Position numbers and translations under genes: made by a program. The notes under the pieces are model-generated. The model saw nothing but the letters and a program-made list of their open reading frames with translations, was not told the origin of the DNA and did no database searches. A DNA stretch of 64,000 bases, from NCBI RefSeq assembly GCF_024611995.1, contig NZ_CP102509.1, positions 2,790,001 to 2,854,000 on the forward strand. Direction: 5' to 3'. Positions 46,407 through 55,700 of this stretch are shown here, piece by piece; positions within the stretch are counted from its first letter, which is position 1; each line of letters starts with the position of its first letter. This stretch comes from Streptomyces sp. NBC_00162 (GTDB taxonomy: Bacteria; Actinomycetota; Actinomycetes; Streptomycetales; Streptomycetaceae).

Positions 46407-47162
46407 ATGACGAACCCTTCCGTGGAACCCGTTCGCATGACCACACCGGTCCGCCTCGACGACCTCATCGAGGCCATCAAGAAGGTCCATCCCGACACCC
46501 TGGAGCAGCTCAGCGGCGCCGTCGTCGCCGCCGAGGCCCTGGGCGACGTGGCCGACCACCTCATCGGCCACTTCGTCGACCAGGCCCGCCGCTCCGGCGC
46601 CTCCTGGACCGACATCGGCCGCAGCATGGGCGTCACCCGCCAGGCCGCCCAGAAGCGCTTCGTGCCCAAGGCCGACAAGGAGGGCGACGCCGGCCTCGAC
46701 CCCAACCAGGGCTTCGGCCGGTTCACCCCCCGTGCCCGCAACGTCGTCATGGTCTCGCAGAACGAGGCCCGCGCCGCCGGCAACACCGAGATCCGCACCG
46801 AGCACCTGGTCCTCGGCCTGCTCGCCGAGCCCGAGGGCCTCGCGGCGCTCGCGCTGACCGCCCAGGGGGTCGCGGCCGACGCCGTACGCGCCGCGGCGAC
46901 CGCCACCCTGCCCCCGGCAGCGGCGGACGTCCCCGACCTCATCCCCTTCGACGCCTCCGCCAAGAAGGCCCTGGAGCTCACCTTCCGCGAAGCCCTGCGC
47001 CTGGGCCACGGCTACGTGGGCACGGAGCACATCCTCCTCGCGCTCCTGGAGCAGGAGCACGGCGAGGGCCCGCTGACCGGCCTCGGTGTGGACAAGGCCG
47101 CCGTCGAGGCCGCCGTCACCGAAGCCTTGGCAGCCGTACTCGGCGGCGAGGCCGCGAAGTAG
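46407..47162 (+). CDS. HTH and Clp N-terminal domain protein
   Basis: 251 residues. An N-terminal helical segment with a helix-turn-helix (SGASWTDIGRSMGVTRQAAQ, about 62-82) is followed by the double Clp_N repeat (FTPRARNVVMVSQNEARAAG, EIRTEHLVLGLLAEP; then FDASAKKALELTFREALRLG and VGTEHILLALLEQE). There is no AAA+ ATPase domain, so it is not ClpC itself. It may use Clp_N to sense or bait substrates or adaptors while the HTH acts on DNA, for example on its own operator. No ribosome site precedes the ATG (leaderless). Its end overlaps the AI-2E gene by 47 bp. Confidence 0.87.
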   Translation: MTNPSVEPVRMTTPVRLDDLIEAIKKVHPDTLEQLSGAVVAAEALGDVADHLIGHFVDQARRSGASWTDIGRSMGVTRQAAQKRFVPKADKEGDAGLDPNQGFGRFTPRARNVVMVSQNEARAAGNTEIRTEHLVLGLLAEPEGLAALALTAQGVAADAVRAAATATLPPAAADVPDLIPFDASAKKALELTFREALRLGHGYVGTEHILLALLEQEHGEGPLTGLGVDKAAVEAAVTEALAAVLGGEAAK

Positions 47163-48354
47163 AGGCGTCCGCGTCCCGCGTCAGCTCGTACTTCTTCACG
47201 TACGCGCCGAGGAACGCCTGCAGCGTGGCGACGGCCGGGATCGCGACGAGCGCCCCGACCGCGCCCAGCAGGGCGGTGCCCGCGACGACCGAGCCGAAGG
47301 CCACCGCCGGGTGGATGTCGACGGTCTTCGAAGTCAGCTTGGGCTGCAGGACGTAGTTCTCGAACTGCTGGTAGACCACCACGAATCCGAGGACGTACAG
47401 CGCGTACCAGGGGTCGACGGTGAAGGCGATCAGAACCGGGAGCGCGCCCGCCAGATAGGTGCCGATGGTGGGGATGAACTGGGAGACCAGCCCCACCCAC
47501 ACGGCGAGGGCGGGCGCGTAGGGCACCCCGAGGATCACCAGCACGATGTAGTGCGCGATGCCGGAGATCAGCGCCATCAGCCCGCGCGAGTAGAGGTACC
47601 CGCCCGTCTTGGTGACGGCGATCTCCCAGGCGCGCAGCACCTCGGCCTGCTTCGCGGGCGGCAGTACGGAACACAGCGCGCGCCGCAGCCGCGGCCCGTC
47701 GGCGGCGAAGTAGAAGGAGAACAGCCCGATCGTCAGCAGCTTGAAAAGTCCGCCGAGCACGGTGGCGGACACGTCGAGCACGCCGGTCGCGCTGTTCTGC
47801 ACGTACTTGCGCAGCCAGTCGGAGCGCACCAGGCTGTCCTGGATCTCCAGCCGGGACAGCTCGGTGTGGAACGTCGAGTTGATCGAGTTGATCACCCTGT
47901 CGAGGTAGCCCGGGAAGCCCTCCACCATCTCGATGATCTGCCCGGCGAGCATCGAGCCGAGCAGCGCGAGGAAGCCGGCGCCCAGGACGAACACCGCGAG
48001 GAACACCAGGAAGGTGGCGAGCCCGCGGCGCATGCCGCGGGCCGCCATCCTCGCCACCGCGGGTTCGACCGCGAGCGCGAGGAAGAACGCGATCAGGATG
48101 TTGACGAGCAGCCCGATGAGCTGGTGGAAGGCCCAGCTGCCGAGCTGGAAGCAGGCGACGAGGGCCAGTACGAGGACCACGGCGCGCGGCAGCCAGCGCG
48201 GCATCCGAGCGTCCGCCCCGGCCGGGGCGCTCCCGGCGGGCGGCATCCCGGGCCCGGCGGGTGCGGCCTGCGCGGCGGGGTCAGCAGGCTGCGGCTGCGT
48301 CACTCCATGGGCGTCTGCGGGCTGATCGGTCGTCGTCTCATCACTGGCTGCCAC
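47116..48354 (-). CDS. AI-2E family transporter
   Basis: 412 residues. Pro/Ala-rich N-terminus, then helices LPRAVVLVLALVACFQLGSW, LIGLLVNILIAFFLALAVEP, FLVFLAVFVLGAGFLALLGS and the C-terminal block (LMALISGIAHYIVLVILGVP, VSQFIPTIGTYLAGALPVLI, VYQQFENYVLQPKL, AVAFGSVVAGTALLGAVGAL), the AI-2E (PerM) signature order. The tail of 15 basic residues extends past the usual end and overlaps the Clp_N gene end by 47 bp. The substrate of the family in Streptomyces is uncertain. Confidence 0.92.
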   Translation of the reverse strand: MAASDETTTDQPADAHGVTQPQPADPAAQAAPAGPGMPPAGSAPAGADARMPRWLPRAVVLVLALVACFQLGSWAFHQLIGLLVNILIAFFLALAVEPAVARMAARGMRRGLATFLVFLAVFVLGAGFLALLGSMLAGQIIEMVEGFPGYLDRVINSINSTFHTELSRLEIQDSLVRSDWLRKYVQNSATGVLDVSATVLGGLFKLLTIGLFSFYFAADGPRLRRALCSVLPPAKQAEVLRAWEIAVTKTGGYLYSRGLMALISGIAHYIVLVILGVPYAPALAVWVGLVSQFIPTIGTYLAGALPVLIAFTVDPWYALYVLGFVVVYQQFENYVLQPKLTSKTVDIHPAVAFGSVVAGTALLGAVGALVAIPAVATLQAFLGAYVKKYELTRDADASTSRPRRRVRLPRLR

Positions 48355-48427
48355 GCCGCCAAGTCTGTCCCACCGGCGGCCCGGACCGCGAAGCGGTGCC
48401 CCGTACCCGCCCCTCGGCGGCGGCGTG

Positions 48428-48622
48428 CTACCGCAGCGAGGCCGGCACGTCCATCGCCGAACACACCGCGCGCCACACGTCCTTGGCTTCCCAGCCGGCG
48501 TCCAGCGCCTGGTGGACGGTCCGCCCGCCCAGCTCGGTCATGACGTGGTCCCGCGCGAAGGACTCGGCGTAGCCCGCACCGAAGTGCTCGGCCATCCGCT
48601 CCCAGAAAATCGTCAACCGCAT
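48428..48622 (-). CDS. DUF3046 protein (64 residues)
   Basis: Starts MRLTIFWERMAEHFGAGYAE, then SFARDHVMTELGGRTVHQAL and WRAVCSAMDVPASLR. The DUF3046 pattern of small actinobacterial proteins near recA is clear. Too small to be an enzyme on its own; function unknown. Divergent from the squalene-cyclase-like gene. Confidence 0.85.
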   Translation of the reverse strand: MRLTIFWERMAEHFGAGYAESFARDHVMTELGGRTVHQALDAGWEAKDVWRAVCSAMDVPASLR

Positions 48623-48703
48623 GCCTCCAGTATCCCGCCCCGGGAGAGTGCACCGGCCGCGTTCGCCCCTCCCCGCCGCTCCGCCGCGTCCTACGTTGCA
48701 CGC

Positions 48704-49660
48704 ATGCCTGGAGACGAAGCTTCCCTGCTGACCCCGTTGGCCCGCGCCGAGCGGTTCATCTGGCTCACGGCGCGGGTGCTGGAACAGCGGCGGTTCGCAT
48801 TCCACTTCCTCGGAGGGGACGCCGACCCGGTGGACACCGCCCTCGGCTCCTACCTCAACGGCGACGGCGGCTACGGGCACGCCCTCGATCCGGATCTGCG
48901 CGGCCCGCTCAGCCAGCCCCTGCACACCGCGCACGCGCTGCGCGTCCTGGACGGCCTGGGCCGCTGCGCCGGGCAGCGCATCGAGAGGCTGTGCCGCCAC
49001 CTGACCATGGTCTCCACCCCGGAGGGCGCCCTTCCGGTGATCTCGCCGGCCCCGGGCGGCTATCCCGTCGCCCCGTACCACCCGATGTACGACGACCCGC
49101 CGGGCGAACTGCTGACCACGGGCCCGGTCGTCGGCCTGCTGCACCGCAACCGGGTCTGGCACGCCTGGCTCTTCCGGGCCACGGACTTCTGCTGGGACCG
49201 GATCGAGAGCCTGCGCCAGTCGCATCCGTACGAGGTCCAGAGCGCGGTGGCCTTCCTCGACGGCGCCCCCGACCGGGCCCGTGCCGTGGCGGCCGCGGAC
49301 CGGCTGGGGCGGTTGGTGCGCGAGCGGAACCTCGCGGTGCTGGACCCGTGGCGACGCTCGCAGTACCCGCTGTTCCCCGGCTACGCGCCGGGCGAGCACC
49401 TGTTCGCGTACGACTTCGCGCGCCGCCCGGAGTCGCTGGCCCGGAGCTGGTTCACCGACAGGGAGATGGCCCGGGCGCTGGATTTCCTGGCCGCCGAGCA
49501 GCAGCCGGACGGCGGCTGGCCGGTGCGCCGGCGGGCCTGGGCGCCGGGCAGCTCGCTGGAGCGGCGGCCGATCGCCACACTGGAGGCGCTGCTGACGCTG
49601 CGCGCGTACGGGCGCCTGCCGGCCGGGGTCAGCCGCCCAGGGCCCGTACCCCCGCGGTGA
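48704..49660 (+). CDS. Prenyltransferase/squalene cyclase-like alpha-barrel protein
   Basis: 318 residues from the ATG at 48704. Motifs YLNGDGGYGHALDPDLRGPL and LAAEQQPDGGWPVRR are QxDGxW-like repeats of the alpha/alpha-barrel fold. The acidic catalytic DxDD motif of squalene cyclases is not seen, so enzyme activity is doubtful. A compact single-domain form, common next to the recA block in actinobacteria. Its end overlaps azlD by 32 bp (convergent). Confidence 0.7.
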   Translation: MPGDEASLLTPLARAERFIWLTARVLEQRRFAFHFLGGDADPVDTALGSYLNGDGGYGHALDPDLRGPLSQPLHTAHALRVLDGLGRCAGQRIERLCRHLTMVSTPEGALPVISPAPGGYPVAPYHPMYDDPPGELLTTGPVVGLLHRNRVWHAWLFRATDFCWDRIESLRQSHPYEVQSAVAFLDGAPDRARAVAAADRLGRLVRERNLAVLDPWRRSQYPLFPGYAPGEHLFAYDFARRPESLARSWFTDREMARALDFLAAEQQPDGGWPVRRRAWAPGSSLERRPIATLEALLTLRAYGRLPAGVSRPGPVPPR

Positions 49661-49937
49661 CGACGACGGCGGCGGCGACCACGAGCAGGAACGGCGCGCG
49701 CAGCAGCAGGGCGAGCGCGGCGGCCGCGAGCCCGGCGGCGCGGGCATCGAGCACGAGTGCGCTGCCGGTGCTGAAGGTCTGCTGGGCGGTGAGGGCCGCG
49801 AGCAGGGCGACGGGCAGCAGGGCGGCGAGCCGGCGCACGAGCGGCCGTTCCAGGGCCCCTGCGGGGACGAGCAGCCCGGCGAGCTTGACGGCGTAGCAGC
49901 CGAGGACGGTCAGTCCGATGGCGATCCAGACGTTCAC
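49629..49937 (-). CDS. azlD: AzlD-family branched-chain amino acid exporter small subunit
   Basis: 102 residues, GTG start overlapping the azlC stop by four bases (GTGA). Four helices: VNVWIAIGLTVLGCYAVKL, RLAALLPVALLAALTAQQTF, ALVLDARAAGLAAAALALLL, PFLLVVAAAVVVTAGVRALG. AzlD pairs with AzlC as an exporter of branched-chain amino acids or analogues. The final codons lie under the convergent barrel-protein gene. Confidence 0.9.
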   Translation of the reverse strand: MNVWIAIGLTVLGCYAVKLAGLLVPAGALERPLVRRLAALLPVALLAALTAQQTFSTGSALVLDARAAGLAAAALALLLRAPFLLVVAAAVVVTAGVRALGG

Positions 49938-50641
49938 GAGCGGCGTCCCTTCATCCACAGCACGGCGGGCGCGGCCAGCGCGGCGATCAGCACGGGCACC
50001 CCGGCGGGCAGTACGGGCAGGAATCCCAGCCCGAGGACGAGCGCGAGGGCGGCGACGGCCCGCTCGGTGGCGGTCTTGAGCATCGGCGCGAGGAGGGCGA
50101 GGAACACGGCGGGCCCGGCGGCGTCCAGCCCCCAGGCGGCGGTGTCGCCGATGGCCTCGGCGCCGAGCGCCCCGAGCAGGGTGGTGAGGTTCCACAGGAC
50201 GTAGAGGCTGAGCCCGGTGACGGTGAAGCCGAGCCGGGCGGACTTGCGGTCCGGCTGGGCCAGCGCGACGGCGGTGGTCTCGTCGATGACCCAGTGCGCG
50301 GCGAAGGGCCGTACGGCGCGCGGCAGCGCGAGCAGCTGCGACAGCCGCAGCCCGTAGAAGGCGTTCCGCGTCCCGAGGAAGAAGGCCCCGGCGGCGGCGG
50401 TGAACGGGTTGCCACCGGCCGCCAGCGCCCCGACCAGGGCGAACTGCGAGGCGCCGGTGAAGACGAGCAGGCTCAGCACGCAGGCCTGCAGCACGCTGAC
50501 GCCGGCCCCCGCGGCGGTCACCCCGAACGCGAACCCGGACAGCCCGACGGCCACCCCCACCCCGAGTGCGTCGCGCACGACGACGGCGCGCGGCCGCCCC
50601 GGCGTCGCCGGGGTCTCCCGTGTCTCTGGCTCTGTGACCAT
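49934..50641 (-). CDS. azlC: AzlC-family branched-chain amino acid exporter large subunit
   Basis: 235 residues from the ATG at 50641 (GGGAGAG six bases upstream; a GTG at 50656 is the longer alternative). AzlC signature: LLVFTGASQFALVGALAAGG and GTRNAFYGLRLSQL, with HWVIDETTAVALAQ. Eight or so helices. Coupled to azlD. The AraC regulator lies upstream on the same strand, but an IS481 element now separates them. Confidence 0.92.
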   Translation of the reverse strand: MVTEPETRETPATPGRPRAVVVRDALGVGVAVGLSGFAFGVTAAGAGVSVLQACVLSLLVFTGASQFALVGALAAGGNPFTAAAGAFFLGTRNAFYGLRLSQLLALPRAVRPFAAHWVIDETTAVALAQPDRKSARLGFTVTGLSLYVLWNLTTLLGALGAEAIGDTAAWGLDAAGPAVFLALLAPMLKTATERAVAALALVLGLGFLPVLPAGVPVLIAALAAPAVLWMKGRRS

Positions 50642-50710
50642 CCGCTGCTCTCCCACGCCCCGAAACTATGCGGGGCCCGGCCGAGCCGTCTTGTACGTTC
50701 TTGCGCGCGC

Positions 50711-50764
50711 CTAGGCCCTGTCCGGGCGGTCTTCGCGGGCCCGCGCGGCCTGGACAGGACCTAG
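50711..50764. repeat. CTAG-flanked 54-bp imperfect palindrome downstream of araC
   Basis: CTAGGCCCTGTCC (50711-50723) and GGACAGGACCTAG (50752-50764) are inverted copies with one mismatch. The CTAG at both outer ends could be a 4-bp target duplication of an IS5-type miniature element whose ends start GCCCTGTCC. It could also be araC's terminator hairpin. It abuts the IS481 insertion site. Confidence 0.55.
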
Positions 50765-50765
50765 C
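50760..50765. repeat. Target site duplication, azlC side of the IS
   Basis: CCTAGC directly before the left end of the IS; identical to 51823-51828 on the other side. It matches the NCTAGN target preference known for IS481. Confidence 0.9.
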
Positions 50766-51714
50766 TGTGTTGTCCGGGCAGGTTGGTGACGCGGCTGGCG
50801 GGTGTTTGGCCTTGGATGCCGGTGTGGGGTCGGTGGTAGTTGTACCAGTCGATCCAGTCGGTGAACGCTTCCTGGCGCTGGTGATCTGAGGTGTAGGGCC
50901 GCTGGTAGGCCCATTCCTCGAGCAGGGTGCGGTGGAAGCGTTCGACCTTGCCGTTGGTCTGCGGCCGCCAGGGCCTGGTCCAGCGGGGGCTGATGCCCAG
51001 ATCACTGCAGGTCTGACGCCAGGTGTTCTTGCTGTAGGCCCAGGCGTTGTCGGTCAGGACGCGTTCGACGGTGATGCCCAGGGACGCGAACCAGGCGGTG
51101 GCCCGGGCCAGGAAGGCGGCGCAGGTGGGGGCGGTCTCGTCGGGGAGGTCTTCGGTGTAGGCGAGGCGGGTGTGGTCGTCGAGGGCGGTGTGAAGGTAGG
51201 CCCAGCCCGCGCCGGTCTTGTTGCGGCGGCCCTCGGCGCGGCCGAGGGCCTGGTGGCCGCCGCCGTCGGGGATCCGGCCGAGTTTCTTGACGTCGATGTG
51301 GACGAGTTCGCCGGGCCGCTGCCGTTCGTAGCGGCGGACGGGCTCGCCGGTGGCGCGGTCCAGGGTGGCCAGTGGCGGCAGGCCGTGGCGCATCAGGATG
51401 CGGTGGGCGGTGGAGGGCGCGATCCCGCAGCGGGCGGCCAGCCGCAGGGGGCCGATGCGGTGTTCGCGCCGCAGTCGCAGGACGTGTTCCTCGACCGTGG
51501 CCGGTGTCCGGGCGGGCTGGTGGTGGGGGCGACTGGTCCGGTCACTCATTCCGGCGACGCCCAGCGTGCGGTAGCGGCCGGCCCAGCGGGCCGCGGTGGT
51601 GTGGCTGACCTGGAAACGTTCCGCTGCCCGCCGCACGGGCCAGCCGTCGTCCACGACACAACGCGCCAGGCGCAGTCGTCCGGTCTCGGTCAGCGGGGCA
51701 TTACGGTGGACCAC
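50761..51714 (-). CDS. IS481-family transposase
   Basis: 317 residues from the GTG at 51714 (GAGGAGG five bases upstream). HTH domains: PVRRAAERFQVSHTTAARWA. DDE catalytic core: LVHIDVKKLGRI (D), ERVLTDNAWAY (D), and the E of KVERFHRTLLEEWAYQRPY. The last codon's final base and the TAG stop lie outside the left inverted repeat: the stop (50761-50763) is supplied by the duplicated CCTAGC. The product therefore has a proper end only when the IS sits in a CTAG site. Probably a functional copy. Confidence 0.93.
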   Translation of the reverse strand: MVHRNAPLTETGRLRLARCVVDDGWPVRRAAERFQVSHTTAARWAGRYRTLGVAGMSDRTSRPHHQPARTPATVEEHVLRLRREHRIGPLRLAARCGIAPSTAHRILMRHGLPPLATLDRATGEPVRRYERQRPGELVHIDVKKLGRIPDGGGHQALGRAEGRRNKTGAGWAYLHTALDDHTRLAYTEDLPDETAPTCAAFLARATAWFASLGITVERVLTDNAWAYSKNTWRQTCSDLGISPRWTRPWRPQTNGKVERFHRTLLEEWAYQRPYTSDHQRQEAFTDWIDWYNYHRPHTGIQGQTPASRVTNLPGQHS

Positions 51715-51822
51715 GAGGGCCTCCTCGGATCGGTGCAGATGTCGCAATCCACACCGAACCCGGAGGCCCTCACCCATTTCAAGAACCCAGCACGCGTGTC
51801 ACCAACGTCCCGGGACAACACA
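50766..51822. mobile_element. Complete IS481-family insertion sequence (1057 bp)
   Basis: Ends TGTGTTGTCCGGGCAGGTTG (left) and TGTGTTGTCCCGGGACGTTG (right, read inward) are imperfect inverted repeats that continue as GTGAC. Bounded by CCTAGC duplications. One intact transposase on the minus strand. The insertion is at the TAG stop codon of the AraC gene, leaving it intact, and separates araC from azlC. The perfect duplication suggests a recent event. Confidence 0.93.
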
Positions 51823-51828
51823 CCTAGC
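51823..51828. repeat. Target site duplication, araC side of the IS
   Basis: CCTAGC directly after the right end of the IS, identical to 50760-50765. It contains the TAG (minus strand) that ends the AraC gene. Confidence 0.9.
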
Positions 51829-52660
51829 GGGCGGCCCGTTCCCGCCGGTACGCGCCCGGCGGGACCCCCACGATGCGGGTGAAGTGCCGGTTCAGGTGCG
51901 GCTGGTCGGTGAAGCCGACGGCGACGGCCGCCTCCGCCGGCGGGGTGCCCGCGCCGAGCAGCCTGCGCGCCCGCCGGACCCGGGCGTCGGTCAGCCAGGT
52001 GTGCGGCGGCATCCCGTACCGATCCCGGAAGGCCCGCAGCAGTGCGAACGGGCTGGTCCCCAGCTCCGCCGCGAGCTGTTCCAGCGACGGCGGATCGGCC
52101 ATCCGCTCCTCCAGGACCGCCCGGGCCCGTTCGGCGTCGGCGGCGCCGGCGCGGCGGACCGTACGGGCGGGCAGCGGGCCCGCGTGGCGGCTGAGCATCC
52201 GCGCCACCACACCCCGCAGCAGTGTGTCGGCAGCCAGCGCGTTTCCGGCCTCGGCGGCCCGGTGGACCTCGGCGATCACCCGGGAGCCCTGCGCGTCGGC
52301 GACCATGTCGGCAGTGAATCCGGGGGTACCGCGCAGCGTGCCGATGTCGGCGGCGACCTCGGTGATCAGGTCGCGGGAGGGGTAGAGGGTGGCGTAGGCC
52401 CAGCCCTCGGGCGCCCCGGCCCGCGCGGTGTGCGCCACCTCGGGGTTGATCAGGACCACGCTGCCGGGCCCGGCGCGCACGGTGCCGCCGGGGAGGCCGA
52501 TCTCCTCGACGCCGCCGGTGACGGCCGCGATGACGTACCCGTCGTGGGCGTGGCGCGGGAAGGTGTGGCGTACGTAGTGGGCGCGCAGCAGATCCAGCCC
52601 GGGCAGTTCCGGGTACTGCCAGTGCCGGGCCCATTCCCGGCGCCCCTCGTCCGTCCCCAT
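51824..52660 (-). CDS. AraC-family transcriptional regulator
   Basis: 278 residues. N-terminal cupin-like sensor (RHAHDGYVIAAVTGGVEEIG, VVLINPEVAHTARAG) and two C-terminal HTHs (SLEQLAAELGTSPFALLRAF, AAVAVGFTDQPHLNRHFTRI), the AraC/XylS order. Its stop codon TAG is inside the IS target duplication. AraC regulators of this form often adjoin azlCD, so it probably controlled them; the IS481 element may now break that transcriptional link. Confidence 0.92.
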   Translation of the reverse strand: MGTDEGRREWARHWQYPELPGLDLLRAHYVRHTFPRHAHDGYVIAAVTGGVEEIGLPGGTVRAGPGSVVLINPEVAHTARAGAPEGWAYATLYPSRDLITEVAADIGTLRGTPGFTADMVADAQGSRVIAEVHRAAEAGNALAADTLLRGVVARMLSRHAGPLPARTVRRAGAADAERARAVLEERMADPPSLEQLAAELGTSPFALLRAFRDRYGMPPHTWLTDARVRRARRLLGAGTPPAEAAVAVGFTDQPHLNRHFTRIVGVPPGAYRRERAAR

Positions 52661-52740
52661 CTCCCCATTCTGCGCCCGGCCGGTCAGGGGTGTTCCCGCA
52701 GGTCCGGCCCGTTGTCAGTGCCGGGGTGCACGATGGGGGC

Positions 52741-55700
52741 ATGTCCGGCTCCGCGCTCGCCTCGTTCTCCCCCGCGACCCGCTCCTGGTTCACGGGGGCC
52801 TTCCGTACGCCCACCGCCGCGCAGGAGGGTGCCTGGCGGGCGATCGGGCAGGGCTCCGACGTGCTGGTCGTGGCGCCCACCGGCTCGGGCAAGACGCTGG
52901 CCGCCTTCCTGGCCGCCCTGGACCGGCTGGCCTCGGCACCGCCTCCGGCCGAGGCGAGGAAGCGCTGCCGCGTGCTGTACGTGTCGCCGCTGAAGGCCCT
53001 GGCCGTGGACGTGGAGCGCAACCTGCGCAGCCCCCTGACGGGGATCCGCCAGGAGTCCGTGCGCCTCGGCCTGCCCGAGCCGGACATCCGGGTCGGGATC
53101 CGCTCGGGCGACACCCCGCCCGCCGAGCGCCGGGCGCTGGCCACCCGCCCGCCGGACATCCTCATCACCACGCCCGAGTCGCTGTTCCTGATGCTGACCT
53201 CGGCCGCCCGGGACGCGCTGGCCGGGATCGAGACCGTGATCCTGGACGAGGTGCACGCCGTGGCCGGGACCAAGCGCGGCGCCCACCTCGCCCTGTCCCT
53301 GGAGCGGCTGGACGAGCTGCTGCCGCGCCCGGCGCGCCGGATCGGGCTGTCGGCGACGGTCCGGCCGGTGGACGAGGTGGCCCGGTACCTCGCGCCGCGC
53401 GGCCGGGTGGAGATCGTGCAGCCGCCGTCGGACAAGGAGTTCGACCTGTCGGTGGTCGTCCCGGTGCAGGACATGGGCGAGTTGGTGGGGGTCCCCCCGA
53501 CGAAGTCAGGGGGAGGCTCTCCCGCCACCGAGGGCCGGGAGGGCGGGGACAAGCCCTCCATCTGGCCGCATGTGGAGGAGCGGATCGCGGACCTGGTGCA
53601 GGCGCACCGCTCCACGATCGTGTTCGCCAACTCCCGCCGCCTCGCCGAGCGGCTGTGCAACCGGCTCAACGAGATCGCGTACGAGCGCGCCATGGGCGAG
53701 AAGCTCCCCGAGGGCTCTCCCCCTGCGGAGATCATGGCCCAGTCGGGCGCCGCCCAGGGCGCCCCGCCGCTGCTGGCCCGGGCCCACCACGGGTCCGTCT
53801 CCAAGGAGCAGCGGGCCCTGGTGGAGGAGGATCTGAAGGCGGGCCGGCTGCCCGCCGTGGTCGCCACCTCCAGCCTGGAGCTGGGCATCGACATGGGCGC
53901 CGTGGACCTGGTGGTGCAGGTGGAGTCCCCGCCGTCGGTGGCCTCCGGCCTCCAGCGGGTGGGGCGCGCCGGGCACCAGGTGGGCGCGGTCTCCACCGGT
54001 GTGGTCTTCCCCAAGTACCGGGGCGACCTGGTGCAGGCGGCCGTGGTGACCGAGCGGATGCGCACCGGCTCCATCGAGTCTCTGCGCATCCCGTCGAACC
54101 CCCTGGACGTCCTGGCGCAGCAGCTGGTCGCGATGGTCGCGATGGACACCTGGCAGCTGGACGACCTCCTCGCGCTGGTCCGCCGGGCGGCGCCCTTCGC
54201 CGCATTGCCGGAGTCGGCGTTCACCGCGGTGCTGGACATGCTGGCGGGCCGCTATCCCTCGGACGCGTTCGCCGAGCTCAGACCCCGGGTGGTGTGGGAC
54301 CGCGTCGCCGGGACGATCACCGGCCGGCCCGGCGCCCAGCGCCTCGCGGTCACCTCCGGCGGCACCATCCCGGACCGCGGTCTCTTCGGCGTCTTCCTCG
54401 CCGGATCCGACCCGAAGAAGGGCGGCGGCCGGGTCGGCGAGCTCGACGAGGAGATGGTCTACGAGTCCCGCGTCGGGGACGTGTTCACCCTCGGCACCAC
54501 CTCCTGGCGGATCGAGGACATCACCCGCGACCGCGTCCTGGTGACACCGGCACCCGGGGTGCCGGGCCGGCTGCCGTTCTGGAAGGGTGACCAGCTGGGC
54601 CGCCCGCTCGAACTGGGCCGCGCGGTCGGCGCGTTCCTCCGCGAGCTGGGCGGCCTCACCGACGAGGACGCCCGGCTGCGGCTGCTGGCGGCCGGCCTGG
54701 ACGCGTGGGCCGCGGAGAACGTCCTGGCGTACCTCGCCGAACAGCGCGAGGCCTGCGGTCACGTGCCGGACGACCGGACCATCGTGGTCGAGCGGTTCCG
54801 CGACGAGCTCGGCGACTGGCGGGTCGTCGTCCACTCCCCCTTCGGTGCCCAGGTGCACGCCCCGTGGGCGCTGGCGCTGGGCGCCCGCCTCGCCGAGAAG
54901 TACGGCATGGACGCGCAGGTCATGCACGCGGACGACGGGATCGTGCTGCGCCTCCCGGACGCCGATCTGCTCTCCATGGACCTGCTGGACCACGACCCCA
55001 CCGCGCCGGCGCCGTTCGAGTTCGACGACGAACAGGCCCCGCTCGGCGCGGCCGACGTCGCCTTCGACCACGGTGACGTCAACCAGCTCGTGACCGACCA
55101 GGTCGGCGGCTCGGCGCTCTTCGCGTCCCGCTTCCGCGAGTGCGCGGCCCGCGCCCTGCTGCTGCCGCGGCGCAGTCCGGGCAAGCGCACCCCGTTGTGG
55201 CAGCAGCGCCAGCGCGCCTCCCAACTGCTTCAAGTGGCCTCGGAGTTCGGTTCGTTCCCGATCGTGCTGGAAGCCGTACGCGAATGCCTCCAGGACGTCT
55301 TCGACGTGCCCGGCCTGACCGAGCTGATGGCGGACATCGAGGCCCGCCGGGTCCGCCTGGTCGAGGTCACCACCCCCGAGCCCTCGCCCTTCGCCCGCTC
55401 CCTCCTGTTCGGTTACGTCGCCCAGTTCCTCTACGAGGGCGACTCGCCCCTGGCCGAGCGCAGGGCGGCCGCGCTGTCGCTGGACTCGCGTCTGCTGGCC
55501 GAGCTGCTGGGCCAGGCGGAGCTGCGCGAACTGCTCGACGCGGAGGTCCTGGAGGAGCTGGAGCGGGAGCTCCAGTGGCTCACCGAGGACCGGCGGGCCA
55601 AAGACGCCGAGTCGGTGGCCGACCTGCTGCGCATGCTGGGGCCGCTGACCGACGCCGAGCTGGCCGAGCGCGGGGCGGAGCCCGCCTGGGCACCCGCGCT

